From Arhodomonas sp052060015 (lineage in GTDB: Bacteria; Pseudomonadota; Gammaproteobacteria; Nitrococcales; Nitrococcaceae): 64,000 nucleotides of DNA. The stretch is from positions 724,345 to 788,344 of the forward strand of contig NZ_JBPODZ010000001.1 in assembly GCF_052060015.1 (NCBI RefSeq), read 5' to 3'. The translations under genes were made by a program, and so were the position numbers. The notes under the pieces were generated by a model. That model saw only the letters and a program-made list of their open reading frames with translations. It did no database searches and was not told the DNA's origin. Positions 18,875 to 28,156 of the stretch are shown here, one piece after another. How positions within the stretch are numbered: position 1 is the first letter of the stretch; every line of letters starts with the position of its first letter.

Positions 18875-19594
18875 TTATCCCCTTTCCACGACCGTGCCGA
18901 TGTCACGACCCTCGACGGCCCCGACGAGCCCGCCCTCGCGCGTGATATCGAATACCATGATGGGCATGTTCTGGTCGCGACACATGACGATGGCGGTAGC
19001 GTCCATGACGTTGAGCTTGCGCTCGATGACCTCGTCATAGGTAAGGCGCCGGTAGCGCACCGCCGCCGGATCCTTGACCGGGTCCGCCGAATAGACGCCG
19101 TCCACCTTGGTCGCCTTGAGCATGATGTCCGCGTTGATCTCCACCGCCCGCAGACTGGCGGCGGAATCGGTGGTGAAGAACGGGTTACCGGTACCGGCGG
19201 CGAAGATCACCACCCGGCCCTTCTCCAGGTGCCGGATGGCCCGCCGGCGAATGTAGTCCTCGCAGACCTGATTGATCTTGATCGCCGACATCACCCGCGA
19301 GAAGACCCCGGCCCGCTCCAGGGCGTCCTGGAGGGCCAGGGCATTCATCACTGTCGCCAGCATGCCCATGTGGTCACCGGTGACCCGGTCCATGCCGGCG
19401 GCGGCAAGGCCGGCGCCACGAAATATGTTGCCCCCGCCGATCACCAGCGCCACCTGCACCCCCCGCGCCACCAGCTCCCCGAGCTCCCGCGCAAGCCGCG
19501 AGGTGACCTTCGGATCGATGCCGTAGGCCTCGTTGCCCAACAGGCTCTCGCCGCTGAGCTTGATAAGGACGCGACGGTAGCGTGGATCGTTCAT
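18875..19594 (-). CDS. pyrH: UMP kinase
   Basis: PyrH phosphorylates UMP to UDP, feeding the pyrimidine nucleotide pool that PyrG completes at the other end of the cluster. The 239-residue protein shows the amino acid kinase fold: RVLIKLSGESLLG at the N-terminus, VALVIGGGNIFRG in the phosphate loop region, and VVIFAAGTGNPFFTTDSAA. The length equals that of E. coli within two residues. It is separated from tsf by 52 bp. Confidence 0.97.
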   Translation of the reverse strand: MNDPRYRRVLIKLSGESLLGNEAYGIDPKVTSRLARELGELVARGVQVALVIGGGNIFRGAGLAAAGMDRVTGDHMGMLATVMNALALQDALERAGVFSRVMSAIKINQVCEDYIRRRAIRHLEKGRVVIFAAGTGNPFFTTDSAASLRAVEINADIMLKATKVDGVYSADPVKDPAAVRYRRLTYDEVIERKLNVMDATAIVMCRDQNMPIMVFDITREGGLVGAVEGRDIGTVVERG

Positions 19595-19646
19595 GCTCGG
19601 GCTCCTTCGACCGGAGGGTGGGTCCGCTCGACGTCGGCCTTGGTCT

Positions 19647-20525
19647 TCAGGAGCCCTTCACCTGGGCGGCAACCTCCTCGGCGAAGTTCTCCTGCTTCTT
19701 CTCCTTGCCCTCGCCCACCTCAAAGCGAGTGAAATGGACCACGCGGGCCCCCTTGGACTCAAGGAGCTTACCGACGGTCTGGTCAGGATCCTTGACGAAA
19801 GGCTGGCCGAGCAGGGTGATCTCGCCGAGCCACTTGCGCAGCCGGCCCTCGACCATCTTCTCGACGATCTCCGCAGGTTTGCCGGAATCCTTCGCCTGCT
19901 CGACAAGGATCTCCCGCTCCTTGTCGACCGTCTCCGCGGCAACGTCGTCGGGGGAGATGTGGACCGGATTACTCGCCGCGATGTGCATGCACAGATCCCG
20001 GGCGAGGGCCTCGTCACCGCCCTCGAGCTCCACCATCACACCGATGCGGCTGCCGTGCAGGTAGCTCGCGAGCACCCCGGTGGTCTCGTAACGCACGAAC
20101 CGCCGCACCTGAATGTTCTCACCGATCTTTGCGATCAGCGCCTTCTGGGTGGTCTCGATATCATCACCGCCATCGAGCTTCAGCGCCATCAGCGCCTCGA
20201 GATCCGCCGGGTTGTCGTCGAGCACCCGCCGGGCGACGGTGTTGGCGAAGTCCTTGAAGTCATCGCCAGCGGCGACGAAATCGGTCTCGCTGTTGACCTC
20301 GACCATGGCACCGCGACGGCCGTCGTCACTCTCGGCGACGACGATGGCGCCCTCGGCGGCGACGCGCTCGGCCTTCTTGTCGGCCTTGGCCAGGCCTCGC
20401 TTGCGCATCACCTCCACGGCGGCGTCGATATCACCGTCGGCCTCCACCAGGGCCTTCTTGCACTCCATCATGCCCGCGCCCGTGCGCTCGCGCAGCTGCT
20501 TCACCAGTTGAGCGGAAATCGCCAT
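19647..20525 (-). CDS. tsf: Elongation factor Ts
   Basis: EF-Ts is the nucleotide exchange factor of EF-Tu. The N-terminal UBA-like module AQLVKQLRERTGAGMMECKKAL and the core EVNSETDFVAAG motif that contacts EF-Tu are clear. The 292-residue length is typical. It is the second gene after rpsB, 66 bp away, with a GC-rich hairpin in the gap, as commonly found for this pair. Confidence 0.98.
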   Translation of the reverse strand: MAISAQLVKQLRERTGAGMMECKKALVEADGDIDAAVEVMRKRGLAKADKKAERVAAEGAIVVAESDDGRRGAMVEVNSETDFVAAGDDFKDFANTVARRVLDDNPADLEALMALKLDGGDDIETTQKALIAKIGENIQVRRFVRYETTGVLASYLHGSRIGVMVELEGGDEALARDLCMHIAASNPVHISPDDVAAETVDKEREILVEQAKDSGKPAEIVEKMVEGRLRKWLGEITLLGQPFVKDPDQTVGKLLESKGARVVHFTRFEVGEGKEKKQENFAEEVAAQVKGS

Positions 20526-20561
20526 TGCAGTTGTACCTTCCTTCCGTATTCGATGGACGCC

Positions 20562-20584
20562 GGGCCCGCGGGTTGCGCGGGCCC
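20562..20584 (-). repeat. rpsB-tsf intergenic hairpin
   Basis: A perfect 9 bp stem (GGGCCCGCG with its complement) around a 5-base loop lies in the 66 bp between rpsB and tsf. There is no T-run after it, so it is more likely a partial attenuator or RNA-stability element than a full terminator; an attenuating hairpin at this position is known in E. coli. Confidence 0.6.
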
Positions 20585-20591
20585 GCCGGAA

Positions 20592-21365
20592 TCATTCCGC
20601 CTTCTGGGCGGTCTCCTCTGCGCTCTCCGCGGCCTCCCGGACCTCCACGAACTCGTCTTCCGCGCCCGCACCGGGCTGCGTGGTGGCCATGCGCGCATCA
20701 TTGATGGCGTCCGCAACACCGCGCAGATACAGCCGGATGGCCCGATAGGCGTCATCGTTGCCGGGGATGACGTAGTCCACCTCCCGCGGTGAGTTGTTCG
20801 TGTCCACCACGCCGACCACGGGGATATCGAGCTTCTTCGCCTCCTTGATGGCGATGTTCTCGTAGCCCACGTCGATGACGAACAGCGCGTCCGGCAGGGC
20901 ATCCATGTCGACAATGCCGCCGAAGGCGCGCTCGAGCTTGTCGCGCTCGCGGCGCAGGGACAGGACCTCGCGCTTGCCGAGCTTGTCGAAGGTGCCGTCC
21001 TGCTCCTGCTGCTGGAGGTCCTTGAACCGGCGGATCGAGCGCTTGACGGTGCGGAAGTTGGTGAGCATGCCGCCGAGCCAGCGATGGTTCACATAGGGCA
21101 TGCTGCAGCGCTCGGCCTCTTCTTTCACCGCTTCGCGTGCCGAGCGCTTGGTGCCCACGAACAGGATACGGCCGCCGTTGCCCGTCAGCCGCCCCATGAA
21201 ATTCAGGGCGTCCTGGTACAGCGGCTGGGTCTTTTCGAGATTGATGATGTGGATCTTGTTGCGCTCACCGAAGATGTACGGCGCCATCTTCGGGTCCCAG
21301 TAGCGGGTCTGATGCCCGAAGTGCACACCGGCCTCGAGCATCTCGCGCATGGTCACATTCGCCAT
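20592..21365 (-). CDS. rpsB: 30S ribosomal protein S2
   Basis: S2 is a late-assembling protein of the small subunit. The 257-residue protein begins MANVTMREMLEAGVHFGHQTRYWDPKM and contains the KRSAREAVKEEAERC and GMLTNFRTVKRSI stretches typical of the family, with an acidic, Glu-rich C-terminal tail. It is the first gene of the long minus-strand cluster, with a good ribosome-binding site (CAGGAG) upstream and a recognisable promoter about 190 bp before the start. Confidence 0.98.
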   Translation of the reverse strand: MANVTMREMLEAGVHFGHQTRYWDPKMAPYIFGERNKIHIINLEKTQPLYQDALNFMGRLTGNGGRILFVGTKRSAREAVKEEAERCSMPYVNHRWLGGMLTNFRTVKRSIRRFKDLQQQEQDGTFDKLGKREVLSLRRERDKLERAFGGIVDMDALPDALFVIDVGYENIAIKEAKKLDIPVVGVVDTNNSPREVDYVIPGNDDAYRAIRLYLRGVADAINDARMATTQPGAGAEDEFVEVREAAESAEETAQKAE

Positions 21366-21545
21366 GATGGTTTCTCCTGCGGGTTACGCCTCCATGCACC
21401 CTCATGCGGCAATCCCGCTGCCTTCGGCGCCGGGACACCCGGCCGCACGTGACGGTGCATGTGTGGTTTGATGAATCGCCGCATGGGTGCGGCAGCCCCT
21501 TCCGCGGGCGACGGCACAAGCGGGTACCGTCGTTGCCTTGGAAGC
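21366..21545 (-). promoter_or_regulatory. rpsB mRNA leader
   Basis: About 180 bases of leader separate the predicted rpsB promoter from the ATG. It contains several short inverted repeats (for example GCCGCA/TGCGGC). In gammaproteobacteria the rpsB leader is known to carry an S2 autoregulatory structure; the length and structure here fit that, but I cannot fold it. Confidence 0.4.
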
Positions 21546-21551
21546 GCGCGA

Positions 21552-21580
21552 TTTATACCATAACCGCCGTCGACTGTCAT
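21552..21580 (-). promoter_or_regulatory. Predicted sigma70 promoter of rpsB
   Basis: On the minus strand a -35 box ATGACA (21575-21580) and a -10 box TATAAA (21552-21557) are separated by exactly 17 bases. It is the only good promoter-like match in the divergent rpsB-map gap, and it would drive the long ribosomal/envelope/lipid A cluster. Confidence 0.65.
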
Positions 21581-21655
21581 GCAGACGGGGCCGCTGTACC
21601 GCCCCGCCCCGCGGCTGCCCATGACCCCAACCCGCCCACGCCACCAAGGTTGTTC

Positions 21656-22423
21656 ATGTCCGTAACCATCAAGACCCCCGAGGAGATCGAGAAGATGCGC
21701 GTCGCCGGCCGCCTCGCCGCTGAGGTGCTGGACGTCGTCACCCCCCATGTCCGCCCCGGTGTGACCACCGAGGAGCTGGACCGCATCTGCCACGAGCACA
21801 TCGTCAACGAGCAGGACGCCATTCCCGCACCACTGAACTATCGGGGCTTCCCCAAGTCCGTGTGCACGTCGGTCAACCACGTGATCTGCCACGGCATCCC
21901 GGGGCCCAAGAAGCTCAAGCGCGGCGACATCATCAATATCGACATCACCGTCATCAAGGACGGCTACCACGGGGACACCAGCCGCATGTTCTGCGTCGGC
22001 GAGCCCACCGTGCAGGGCCGACGGATCTGCGACGTGGCCTACCGCGCCATGTGGGCGGGCATCCACCAGGTTCGGCCCGGCGCCCGGCTCGGCGACATCG
22101 GCCACGCCATCCAGACCCTGGCCGAGGGCGAGGGCTGCTCGGTGGTGCGCGAGTTCTGCGGCCATGGGATCGGCCGCGGTTTCCACGAGGACCCACAGGT
22201 GCTCCACTACGGGCGCGCCGGAACGGGCATGGAGCTCGCCGAGGGGATGACCTTTACCATCGAGCCGATGATCAACATCGGCCGTCCCGAGAGCCGCATC
22301 CTGAAGGACGGCTGGACGGCGGTCACCAAGGACCACAGCCTCTCGGCGCAGTGGGAACACACCATCCTGGTGACACCGGAGGGCTACGAGGTGCTCACCC
22401 ACAGCGACGCCTACCGCGACTGA
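21656..22423 (+). CDS. map: Type I methionine aminopeptidase
   Basis: Removes the initiator methionine from new proteins. The frame is open upstream, but the ATG at 21656 (MSVTIKTPEEIEKMR) has AAGG at good spacing and gives 255 residues, the normal size. The metal ligands can be read in family context: Asp in NIDITVIKDGYHGDTSRMF, His in CGHGIGRGFHEDP, Glu in TFTIEPMIN and Glu in QWEHTILVT. It is divergent from rpsB, as in E. coli, and is followed by glnD 4 bp later. Confidence 0.97.
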   Translation: MSVTIKTPEEIEKMRVAGRLAAEVLDVVTPHVRPGVTTEELDRICHEHIVNEQDAIPAPLNYRGFPKSVCTSVNHVICHGIPGPKKLKRGDIINIDITVIKDGYHGDTSRMFCVGEPTVQGRRICDVAYRAMWAGIHQVRPGARLGDIGHAIQTLAEGEGCSVVREFCGHGIGRGFHEDPQVLHYGRAGTGMELAEGMTFTIEPMINIGRPESRILKDGWTAVTKDHSLSAQWEHTILVTPEGYEVLTHSDAYRD

Positions 22424-22427
22424 CGGC

Positions 22428-25124
22428 ATGTACACACCGGAATCGGTCCGACGCGATCGCCAGCTCCTCGACACCGAGTCGCTGGACACGGCCCTGATCC
22501 GCGGCGAGCGCCCGGTGCCGTTGCTACGCCGGGCCCTGGAGGAGGCCGACCGCACCCTCCAGGCGCGCTTCCTCGAGGGCACGCCAGCCGCCGAGCTCGT
22601 GCCCCTGCGCGCGCAGGTGGTGGACTGCGTCGTCACCCGGGTCTGGGACCGCACCATGGGCACCCTCGGTGCGGAGGCCGCGCTGGTGGCGGTGGGTGGC
22701 TACGGCCGCGGCGAGCTCCACCCCGGCTCCGATACCGATCTCATGGTCCTGCTGCCCGATAACGGCGATGAGAGCTGCTTTGACGAGGCGATACAGGAGC
22801 TGGTCACCATGCTCTGGGACATCGGCCTCGAGGTGGGACACAGCGTGCGCACGGTCGCCGAGTGCGTGACCAATGCCAGCGCCGACATCACGGTGGCCAC
22901 CAACCTCATCGAATCCCGGCTGCTCTCCGGCAATCACGAGCTCTACGAGGCCATGGAAGAGGCTACCGGGCCGGCCCACATCTGGCCGAGCCGGGTGTTC
23001 TTCGAGGCCAAGTGGGCGGAGCAACAGGCGCGCCACCAGAAGTACCACGACACCGCCTACAACCTCGAGCCCAACATCAAGGAGAGCCCCGGCGGGCTAC
23101 GGGACATCCACATGGTGGGTTGGGTGGCGAAACGCCATCTCAACGCCGACACCCTCTATGATCTGGTGCGCAAGGGCTTCCTCACCGAAGAAGAGCACCG
23201 GGATCTCGTCCAGGGCCAGCACTTCCTCTGGGATGTGCGCTTCGCGCTGCACGTGCTCGCCGGACGGCGCGAGGACCGCCTGCTGTTCGACTACCAGCTC
23301 CGGCTCGCCGAGCAGTTCGGCTATAAGGACGCCGAGCACACCCTGGCGGTGGAGCAGTTCATGCAGCGCTACTACCGCACCATCATGCGGTTGAACCGCT
23401 TGAACGAGATGCTGCTGCAGCTCTACCAGGAGGCCATCCTCTACGCCGACGTCGACGAGCCGCCGCGACTGCTGAACAAGCGCTTCCAGGTCAAGCGCGG
23501 CTTCATCGAGGTCACCCACGCCAGCGTCTTCCGCCGCTACCCCTTCGCGCTGCTCGAGATCTTCCTGCTGTTGCAGCAGGACCCGGAAATCAAGGGCGTG
23601 CGCGCGGCCACCGTGCGGCTGATCCGCGAGCATCGTGACCGCATCGACGAACGCTTCCGCAACGACCTTCGCGCGCGCAGCCTGTTCATGGAGATCATGC
23701 GCCAGCCTCGGGGCATCACCCACGAGCTGCGGCGCATGCACAGCTACGGCGTGCTCGGACGCTACATCCCGGCCTTCGGGCAGATCACCGGCCGGATGCA
23801 GTACGACCTGTTCCACGTCTACACCGTGGATACCCATATCCTCATGGTGGTGCGCAACCTCCGGCGGCTGTTCCTGCCGGAGTTCTCCCACGAGTTCCCA
23901 TTCTGCAGCCGCATCGCCCAGCGCCTGCCCAAACCGGAGCTGCTCTACCTCGCGGGGCTGTTCCACGATATCGCCAAGGGCCGCGGCGGCGACCACTCCG
24001 TGCTCGGTGAGCAGGACGCCTACGAGTTCTGCGTCCACCACGGCCTGTCACGCTACGACAGCCGTTTCGTCGCCTGGCTGGTGCGCAACCACCTGTTGAT
24101 GTCCATGACCGCCCAGCGCAAGGACATCTCCGACCCCCAGGTGATCAACGAGTTCGCCCGCCAAGTGGGCGATCAGCGGCGGCTCGATCACCTCTATCTG
24201 CTCACCGTCGCCGATATCCGCGGCACCGACCCGAAGCTGTGGAACTCCTGGCGGGAGTCGTTGCTGCGCGAGCTCTATGAGCTGACCAAGCGGGCCATCC
24301 GGCGCGGCCTCGGCAACCCCATCGACGGCGACGAGCTGGTCCGCGAGACCCAGCAGCAGGCGCGGCGGCTGCTCCGCGAGCAGGGCCTGCACCACATGAC
24401 CGTGCGTTCGATCTGGCGGCATTTCACGCCGGATTACTTCCTGCGCTACAGCGCCGAGGAGATCGCCTGGCACACCGCGGCCATCCATGCCCACGGCAGC
24501 GGCGCGGGCCCGCTGGTGCTCATCGAGCCGGAGAGCGCCCGGGGCGGCACCGAGGTGTTCGTCTACACCCGGGACCGGGACAACATCTTCGCGCTCATGG
24601 TCTCGGCACTGGATCAGCTGCGGCTCAACATCCAGGATGCCCGCATCATCACCACCGAGAACGGCTACACCCTGGACAGCTACCTGGTCCTCGAGGACGA
24701 CGGCCGGCCCATCAGTGGCCAACACCGGGGTACGGAGATCGCCGAACACCTTGCCGCTACGCTGGCCTGCAGCGACCGCCTGCCCGAGCCGTCGGCACGT
24801 ACCCTGCCGCGGCGGTTGCGCCACTTCAGCACAGAGACCCAGATCAGTTTCTCGGAGGAGCCGCACAACGAACGCACGGCCATGGAGCTGATCACCGGTG
24901 ACCAGCCCGGTCTGCTCGCCCAGGTGGGCTATACCTTCGCCCGCTGCGGGATCCGCGTGCAGAACGCCAAGATCGCCACCATCGGCGAGCGCGCCGAGGA
25001 CGTATTCTTCATCACCGGCCCGGACAACGCGCCGCTGACCGGCGACGAACAGGAGCGCCTGCGGCGCGCGCTGCTGGAGATCGTCGACGACGACGATATC
25101 ATGGCGCGCGCCGACGGCGTGTAG
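22428..25124 (+). CDS. glnD: Bifunctional PII uridylyltransferase / uridylyl-removing enzyme
   Basis: GlnD senses glutamine and adds or removes UMP on the PII protein, controlling nitrogen assimilation. Domains in order: nucleotidyltransferase (VGGYGRGELHPGSDTDLMVL, near residues 87-106), linker helices, the HD phosphohydrolase domain (LAGLFHDIAKGRGGDHS), and two C-terminal ACT domains (VFVYTRDRDNIFALM and MELITGDQPGLLAQVG). The 898-residue length matches E. coli (890). The start is 4 bp after the map stop. Confidence 0.97.
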   Translation: MYTPESVRRDRQLLDTESLDTALIRGERPVPLLRRALEEADRTLQARFLEGTPAAELVPLRAQVVDCVVTRVWDRTMGTLGAEAALVAVGGYGRGELHPGSDTDLMVLLPDNGDESCFDEAIQELVTMLWDIGLEVGHSVRTVAECVTNASADITVATNLIESRLLSGNHELYEAMEEATGPAHIWPSRVFFEAKWAEQQARHQKYHDTAYNLEPNIKESPGGLRDIHMVGWVAKRHLNADTLYDLVRKGFLTEEEHRDLVQGQHFLWDVRFALHVLAGRREDRLLFDYQLRLAEQFGYKDAEHTLAVEQFMQRYYRTIMRLNRLNEMLLQLYQEAILYADVDEPPRLLNKRFQVKRGFIEVTHASVFRRYPFALLEIFLLLQQDPEIKGVRAATVRLIREHRDRIDERFRNDLRARSLFMEIMRQPRGITHELRRMHSYGVLGRYIPAFGQITGRMQYDLFHVYTVDTHILMVVRNLRRLFLPEFSHEFPFCSRIAQRLPKPELLYLAGLFHDIAKGRGGDHSVLGEQDAYEFCVHHGLSRYDSRFVAWLVRNHLLMSMTAQRKDISDPQVINEFARQVGDQRRLDHLYLLTVADIRGTDPKLWNSWRESLLRELYELTKRAIRRGLGNPIDGDELVRETQQQARRLLREQGLHHMTVRSIWRHFTPDYFLRYSAEEIAWHTAAIHAHGSGAGPLVLIEPESARGGTEVFVYTRDRDNIFALMVSALDQLRLNIQDARIITTENGYTLDSYLVLEDDGRPISGQHRGTEIAEHLAATLACSDRLPEPSARTLPRRLRHFSTETQISFSEEPHNERTAMELITGDQPGLLAQVGYTFARCGIRVQNAKIATIGERAEDVFFITGPDNAPLTGDEQERLRRALLEIVDDDDIMARADGV

Positions 25125-25149
25125 CCCCGACAACCCCCAAGGAGACCCC

Positions 25150-25968
25150 ATGGAAACGCTCAAGACGCTCATCGAGAACGCCTTCGAGAACCGCGCCGAC
25201 ATCCATCCCCGCGCCGGGATGCCCGAGCTGCGCGAGGCGGTGGACCGGGCGCTGGCCATGCTCGACAGCGGCGAGGCGCGGGTGGCCGAGAAGATCGGCG
25301 GTGAATGGCAGGTCAACGAGTGGCTGAAGAAGGCCGTGCTGCTGTCCTTCCGCCTCAACGACAACCAGGTGATGCGTGACGGCGTGACCAACTACTTCGA
25401 CAAGGTCCCGCTGAAGTTCGCCGACTACAACCCCACGGAGCTGCGGGAATCCGGGGTACGGGTGGTACCGCCGGCAGTGGCCCGGCGCGGCAGCTATATC
25501 GCCCCCGGCGCCGTGTTGATGCCCTCCTACGTGAATATTGGCGCCTACGTCGGCGAGGGCACCATGGTGGACACCTGGGCGACGGTGGGGTCCTGCGCCC
25601 AGATCGGGCGCAACGTCCATCTCTCCGGCGGCGCCGGCATCGGCGGCGTACTCGAGCCGCTGCAAGCCAACCCCACCATCATCGAGGATAACGTCTTCAT
25701 CGGCGCCCGCTCCGAGATCGTCGAAGGGGTGATCGTTGGCGAGGGCGCGGTGATCTCCATGGGCGTGTTCATCGGCCAGAGCACCAAGATCTACAATCGC
25801 GAGACCGGCGAAGTCCTCTACGGGCAGGTGCCACCAGGGGCGGTGGTCGTGCCGGGCAATCTCCCGGCCGAGGACGGCAGCCACAGCCTCTACTGCGCCG
25901 TGATCATCAAGCAGGTGGACGCCAAGACCCGCGAGAAGGTGGGCCTCAACGAGCTGCTGCGTCCCTGA
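25150..25968 (+). CDS. dapD: Tetrahydrodipicolinate N-succinyltransferase
   Basis: DapD is the succinyl-CoA dependent step of the succinylase branch of lysine and meso-diaminopimelate synthesis. The 272-residue protein has an N-terminal helical domain and a left-handed beta-helix of hexapeptide repeats (VNIGAYVGEGTMVDTWATVG, then GGVLEPLQANPTIIEDNVFIG). The AAGGAGA ribosome-binding site is clear. DapE, a later enzyme of the same branch, follows 1 bp later, so the pair forms a functional unit. Confidence 0.97.
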   Translation: METLKTLIENAFENRADIHPRAGMPELREAVDRALAMLDSGEARVAEKIGGEWQVNEWLKKAVLLSFRLNDNQVMRDGVTNYFDKVPLKFADYNPTELRESGVRVVPPAVARRGSYIAPGAVLMPSYVNIGAYVGEGTMVDTWATVGSCAQIGRNVHLSGGAGIGGVLEPLQANPTIIEDNVFIGARSEIVEGVIVGEGAVISMGVFIGQSTKIYNRETGEVLYGQVPPGAVVVPGNLPAEDGSHSLYCAVIIKQVDAKTREKVGLNELLRP

Positions 25969-25969
25969 G

Positions 25970-27106
25970 ATGTCCGAGACCTTAGCGCTGGCCCAAGAGC
26001 TCATCCGCCGGCCATCGGTGACCCCGGAGGACGCCGGCTGCCAGGCCCTGCTCGCCGCTCGCCTGGACCGCGCCGGCTTCGCCTGCGAACACCTCGCCTT
26101 CGGCGAGGTGAGCAACCTCTGGGCCCGGCGGGGCGCGGCGGCCCCGGTGTTCGCCTTTGCCGGCCACACCGATGTCGTACCTACCGGCCCCGAGGCCGAG
26201 TGGTCGAGCCCGCCCTTCGAGGCCACGCTCCACGAGGGGCTGCTCTACGGCCGCGGCACCGCCGACATGAAGGGCAGCGTGGCCGCGTTCGTCACCGCCG
26301 TGGAGCGCTTCCTCGCCCATCATCCGGATCACCACGGCAGCATCGCGCTGCTGCTCACCAGCGACGAGGAAGGGCCGGCGGTGAACGGCACCCGGCGGGT
26401 GATGGAGGCACTGACCGAGCGCGGCGAGGGCATGGACTACTGCCTGGTGGGCGAACCCAGCTCCGAGGCCCTGGTGGCAGACACCATAAAGATCGGCCGC
26501 CGCGGCAGCCTCCACGGCCACCTCACCGTCCGGGGCCGCCAGGGCCATGTGGCCTATCCCGAGCGCGGGCGCAACCCCATCCACGAGTTCGGACCGGCCC
26601 TCGCCGAGCTCACCACCACCGCATGGGATGGCGGCAACGACGCCTTTCCGCCGACCAGCTTTCAGGTCTCCAACATCCGTGGCGGCACCGGCGCCACCAA
26701 TGTCATCCCCGGCGCACTGCAGGTGGACTTCAACTTCCGCTACTCCAGCGAGGTCACCGAGGCCGAGCTGCGCGAGCGCACCGAGGCGGTGCTAGCAACG
26801 CACGGCCTGGATTTCCACATCGAGTGGGTGCTCTCCGCCCGGCCCTTCCTCACCGAGCGCGGCCCGCTGCTGGAGGCGACGGAAAACGCCATCGCGCGGG
26901 TCACCGGCCGCGCCACCCGGGCCTCCACCGCCGGCGGCACCTCCGATGGCCGCTTCATCGCCCCCACGGGGGCGCAGGTGGTGGAGCTCGGCCCCCTCAA
27001 CCACTGCATCCACCAGATCGACGAGCACGTCGCCGCCGAGGACCTGGAGACCCTGTCGGCGATCTACGAGGAGTTGCTCATCGAGCTGTTGGTGCAAGCG
27101 CGTTAG
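25970..27106 (+). CDS. dapE: Succinyl-diaminopimelate desuccinylase
   Basis: DapE is a di-zinc M20 peptidase that removes succinate from N-succinyl-LL-diaminopimelate. Metal-site motifs are present: FAFAGHTDVVPTG, GRGTADMKGSVAAF, LLTSDEEGPAVNGT with the general base Glu, and the late GGTSDGRF and NHCIHQIDE segments. The 378-residue length agrees with the family. It follows dapD by 1 bp and its last 4 bp overlap the end of the converging patatin gene. Confidence 0.97.
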   Translation: MSETLALAQELIRRPSVTPEDAGCQALLAARLDRAGFACEHLAFGEVSNLWARRGAAAPVFAFAGHTDVVPTGPEAEWSSPPFEATLHEGLLYGRGTADMKGSVAAFVTAVERFLAHHPDHHGSIALLLTSDEEGPAVNGTRRVMEALTERGEGMDYCLVGEPSSEALVADTIKIGRRGSLHGHLTVRGRQGHVAYPERGRNPIHEFGPALAELTTTAWDGGNDAFPPTSFQVSNIRGGTGATNVIPGALQVDFNFRYSSEVTEAELRERTEAVLATHGLDFHIEWVLSARPFLTERGPLLEATENAIARVTGRATRASTAGGTSDGRFIAPTGAQVVELGPLNHCIHQIDEHVAAEDLETLSAIYEELLIELLVQAR

Positions 27107-28146
27107 AGAGGCTCTGTCCGCTCGGCCACACGGCCCGCGGCGAGGAGCTCCCGGAGCTCGTCGCCGAGACGCTGGCTCTCAGCGACGACCTGCACCCAGC
27201 GGCGCTCGCGCTCGGCGTCGTCCAGGCGCAGGAAGTCGTGGCGATCGGGGATGCGACCGCCGGGGAGGCGCTCGAGAAACCGCGAGCCGGGGGCCAGCAC
27301 CACCGTCCAGCCATCCCGGGCGGCACGGCTGTATCGGCGCCGCAGCGGCTTGTCGAACCAACCGGGCACCAGGTACGGATAGAAGTGGGGCACGACGGTG
27401 AGCCCCCTGCCGGCATCAAAGCCATCGTCGAAGTGATAGTCCGTGACCCCGCCGTCCACGTATACCCCATCCGGCGCCCCGGGGATTCGGTTCACCGGTG
27501 TCATGAGCCGTGGTATCGAACCCGAGGCGAGCAACACGGTGCGTAGATTCCGGACAGTCAGGGGGTAGTAACCGGTCGGCAAGCCGTCCCCGAAGCGCAG
27601 CGTCGGTGCGGCCCCACTGTGGAAGACCACCCGCTCCACCGCCCACCCCATCATCTGGCGGTGGACCAAATTGGCTAGCGCAGCACCCGCCAGGGTGATC
27701 CCGCCACCGCGACCGCGCAGCCGCGTGACCACCACGTGCAACGGCAGGCGCGGGTTGGCGAGCACCTCGGCGTCCCTGTCATCGACGAACACCGCCGCCA
27801 GGGTCTCGCGGGCCACCCGCGAGATATACGCCGGCGACGGCTTGGGCGGGTAGCGCTGCTCACGGTAGGCCCCCTCGAAGCGGGCATAGGCGGCCTCCCG
27901 GTCCGGGTGGCAGGCGCAGGCCAATCGCCAGGCCCCGGAGGAAGACCCGAGCAGCGCCACCCGCTGCGCTGCCTGATCCAGCAACTCGGAGAACACGGCT
28001 CGGTCGAGGCCGTGCACCGCGAACCACTTCGGTCCACCGGAGGCCGCGGCCACCGCCGCGATGTCGTCCACGCGGAGACCGTGGCGCCGGATGTGCGCCA
28101 GCGCCCGAGCCCCCGCGAGGATGCGCAGGTCGCCTTGCCCGCTCAC
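27103..28146 (-). CDS. Patatin-like phospholipase family protein
   Basis: A patatin-fold serine hydrolase. The nucleophile elbow reads ALLGSSSGAWRLA (GxSxG) and the dyad aspartate lies in VYVDGGVTDYHFDDG (DGG motif). The oxyanion region is AAVAAASGGPKWFAV. There is no signal peptide, so it is probably cytoplasmic or membrane-peripheral; the substrate cannot be told. The protein is 347 residues. It starts 10 bp after the TauE/SafE gene, so it may be the last gene of the ast transcript, and it ends inside the dapE stop. Confidence 0.85.
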   Translation of the reverse strand: MSGQGDLRILAGARALAHIRRHGLRVDDIAAVAAASGGPKWFAVHGLDRAVFSELLDQAAQRVALLGSSSGAWRLACACHPDREAAYARFEGAYREQRYPPKPSPAYISRVARETLAAVFVDDRDAEVLANPRLPLHVVVTRLRGRGGGITLAGAALANLVHRQMMGWAVERVVFHSGAAPTLRFGDGLPTGYYPLTVRNLRTVLLASGSIPRLMTPVNRIPGAPDGVYVDGGVTDYHFDDGFDAGRGLTVVPHFYPYLVPGWFDKPLRRRYSRAARDGWTVVLAPGSRFLERLPGGRIPDRHDFLRLDDAERERRWVQVVAESQRLGDELRELLAAGRVAERTEPL

Positions 28147-28156
28147 GAACCCCCCT

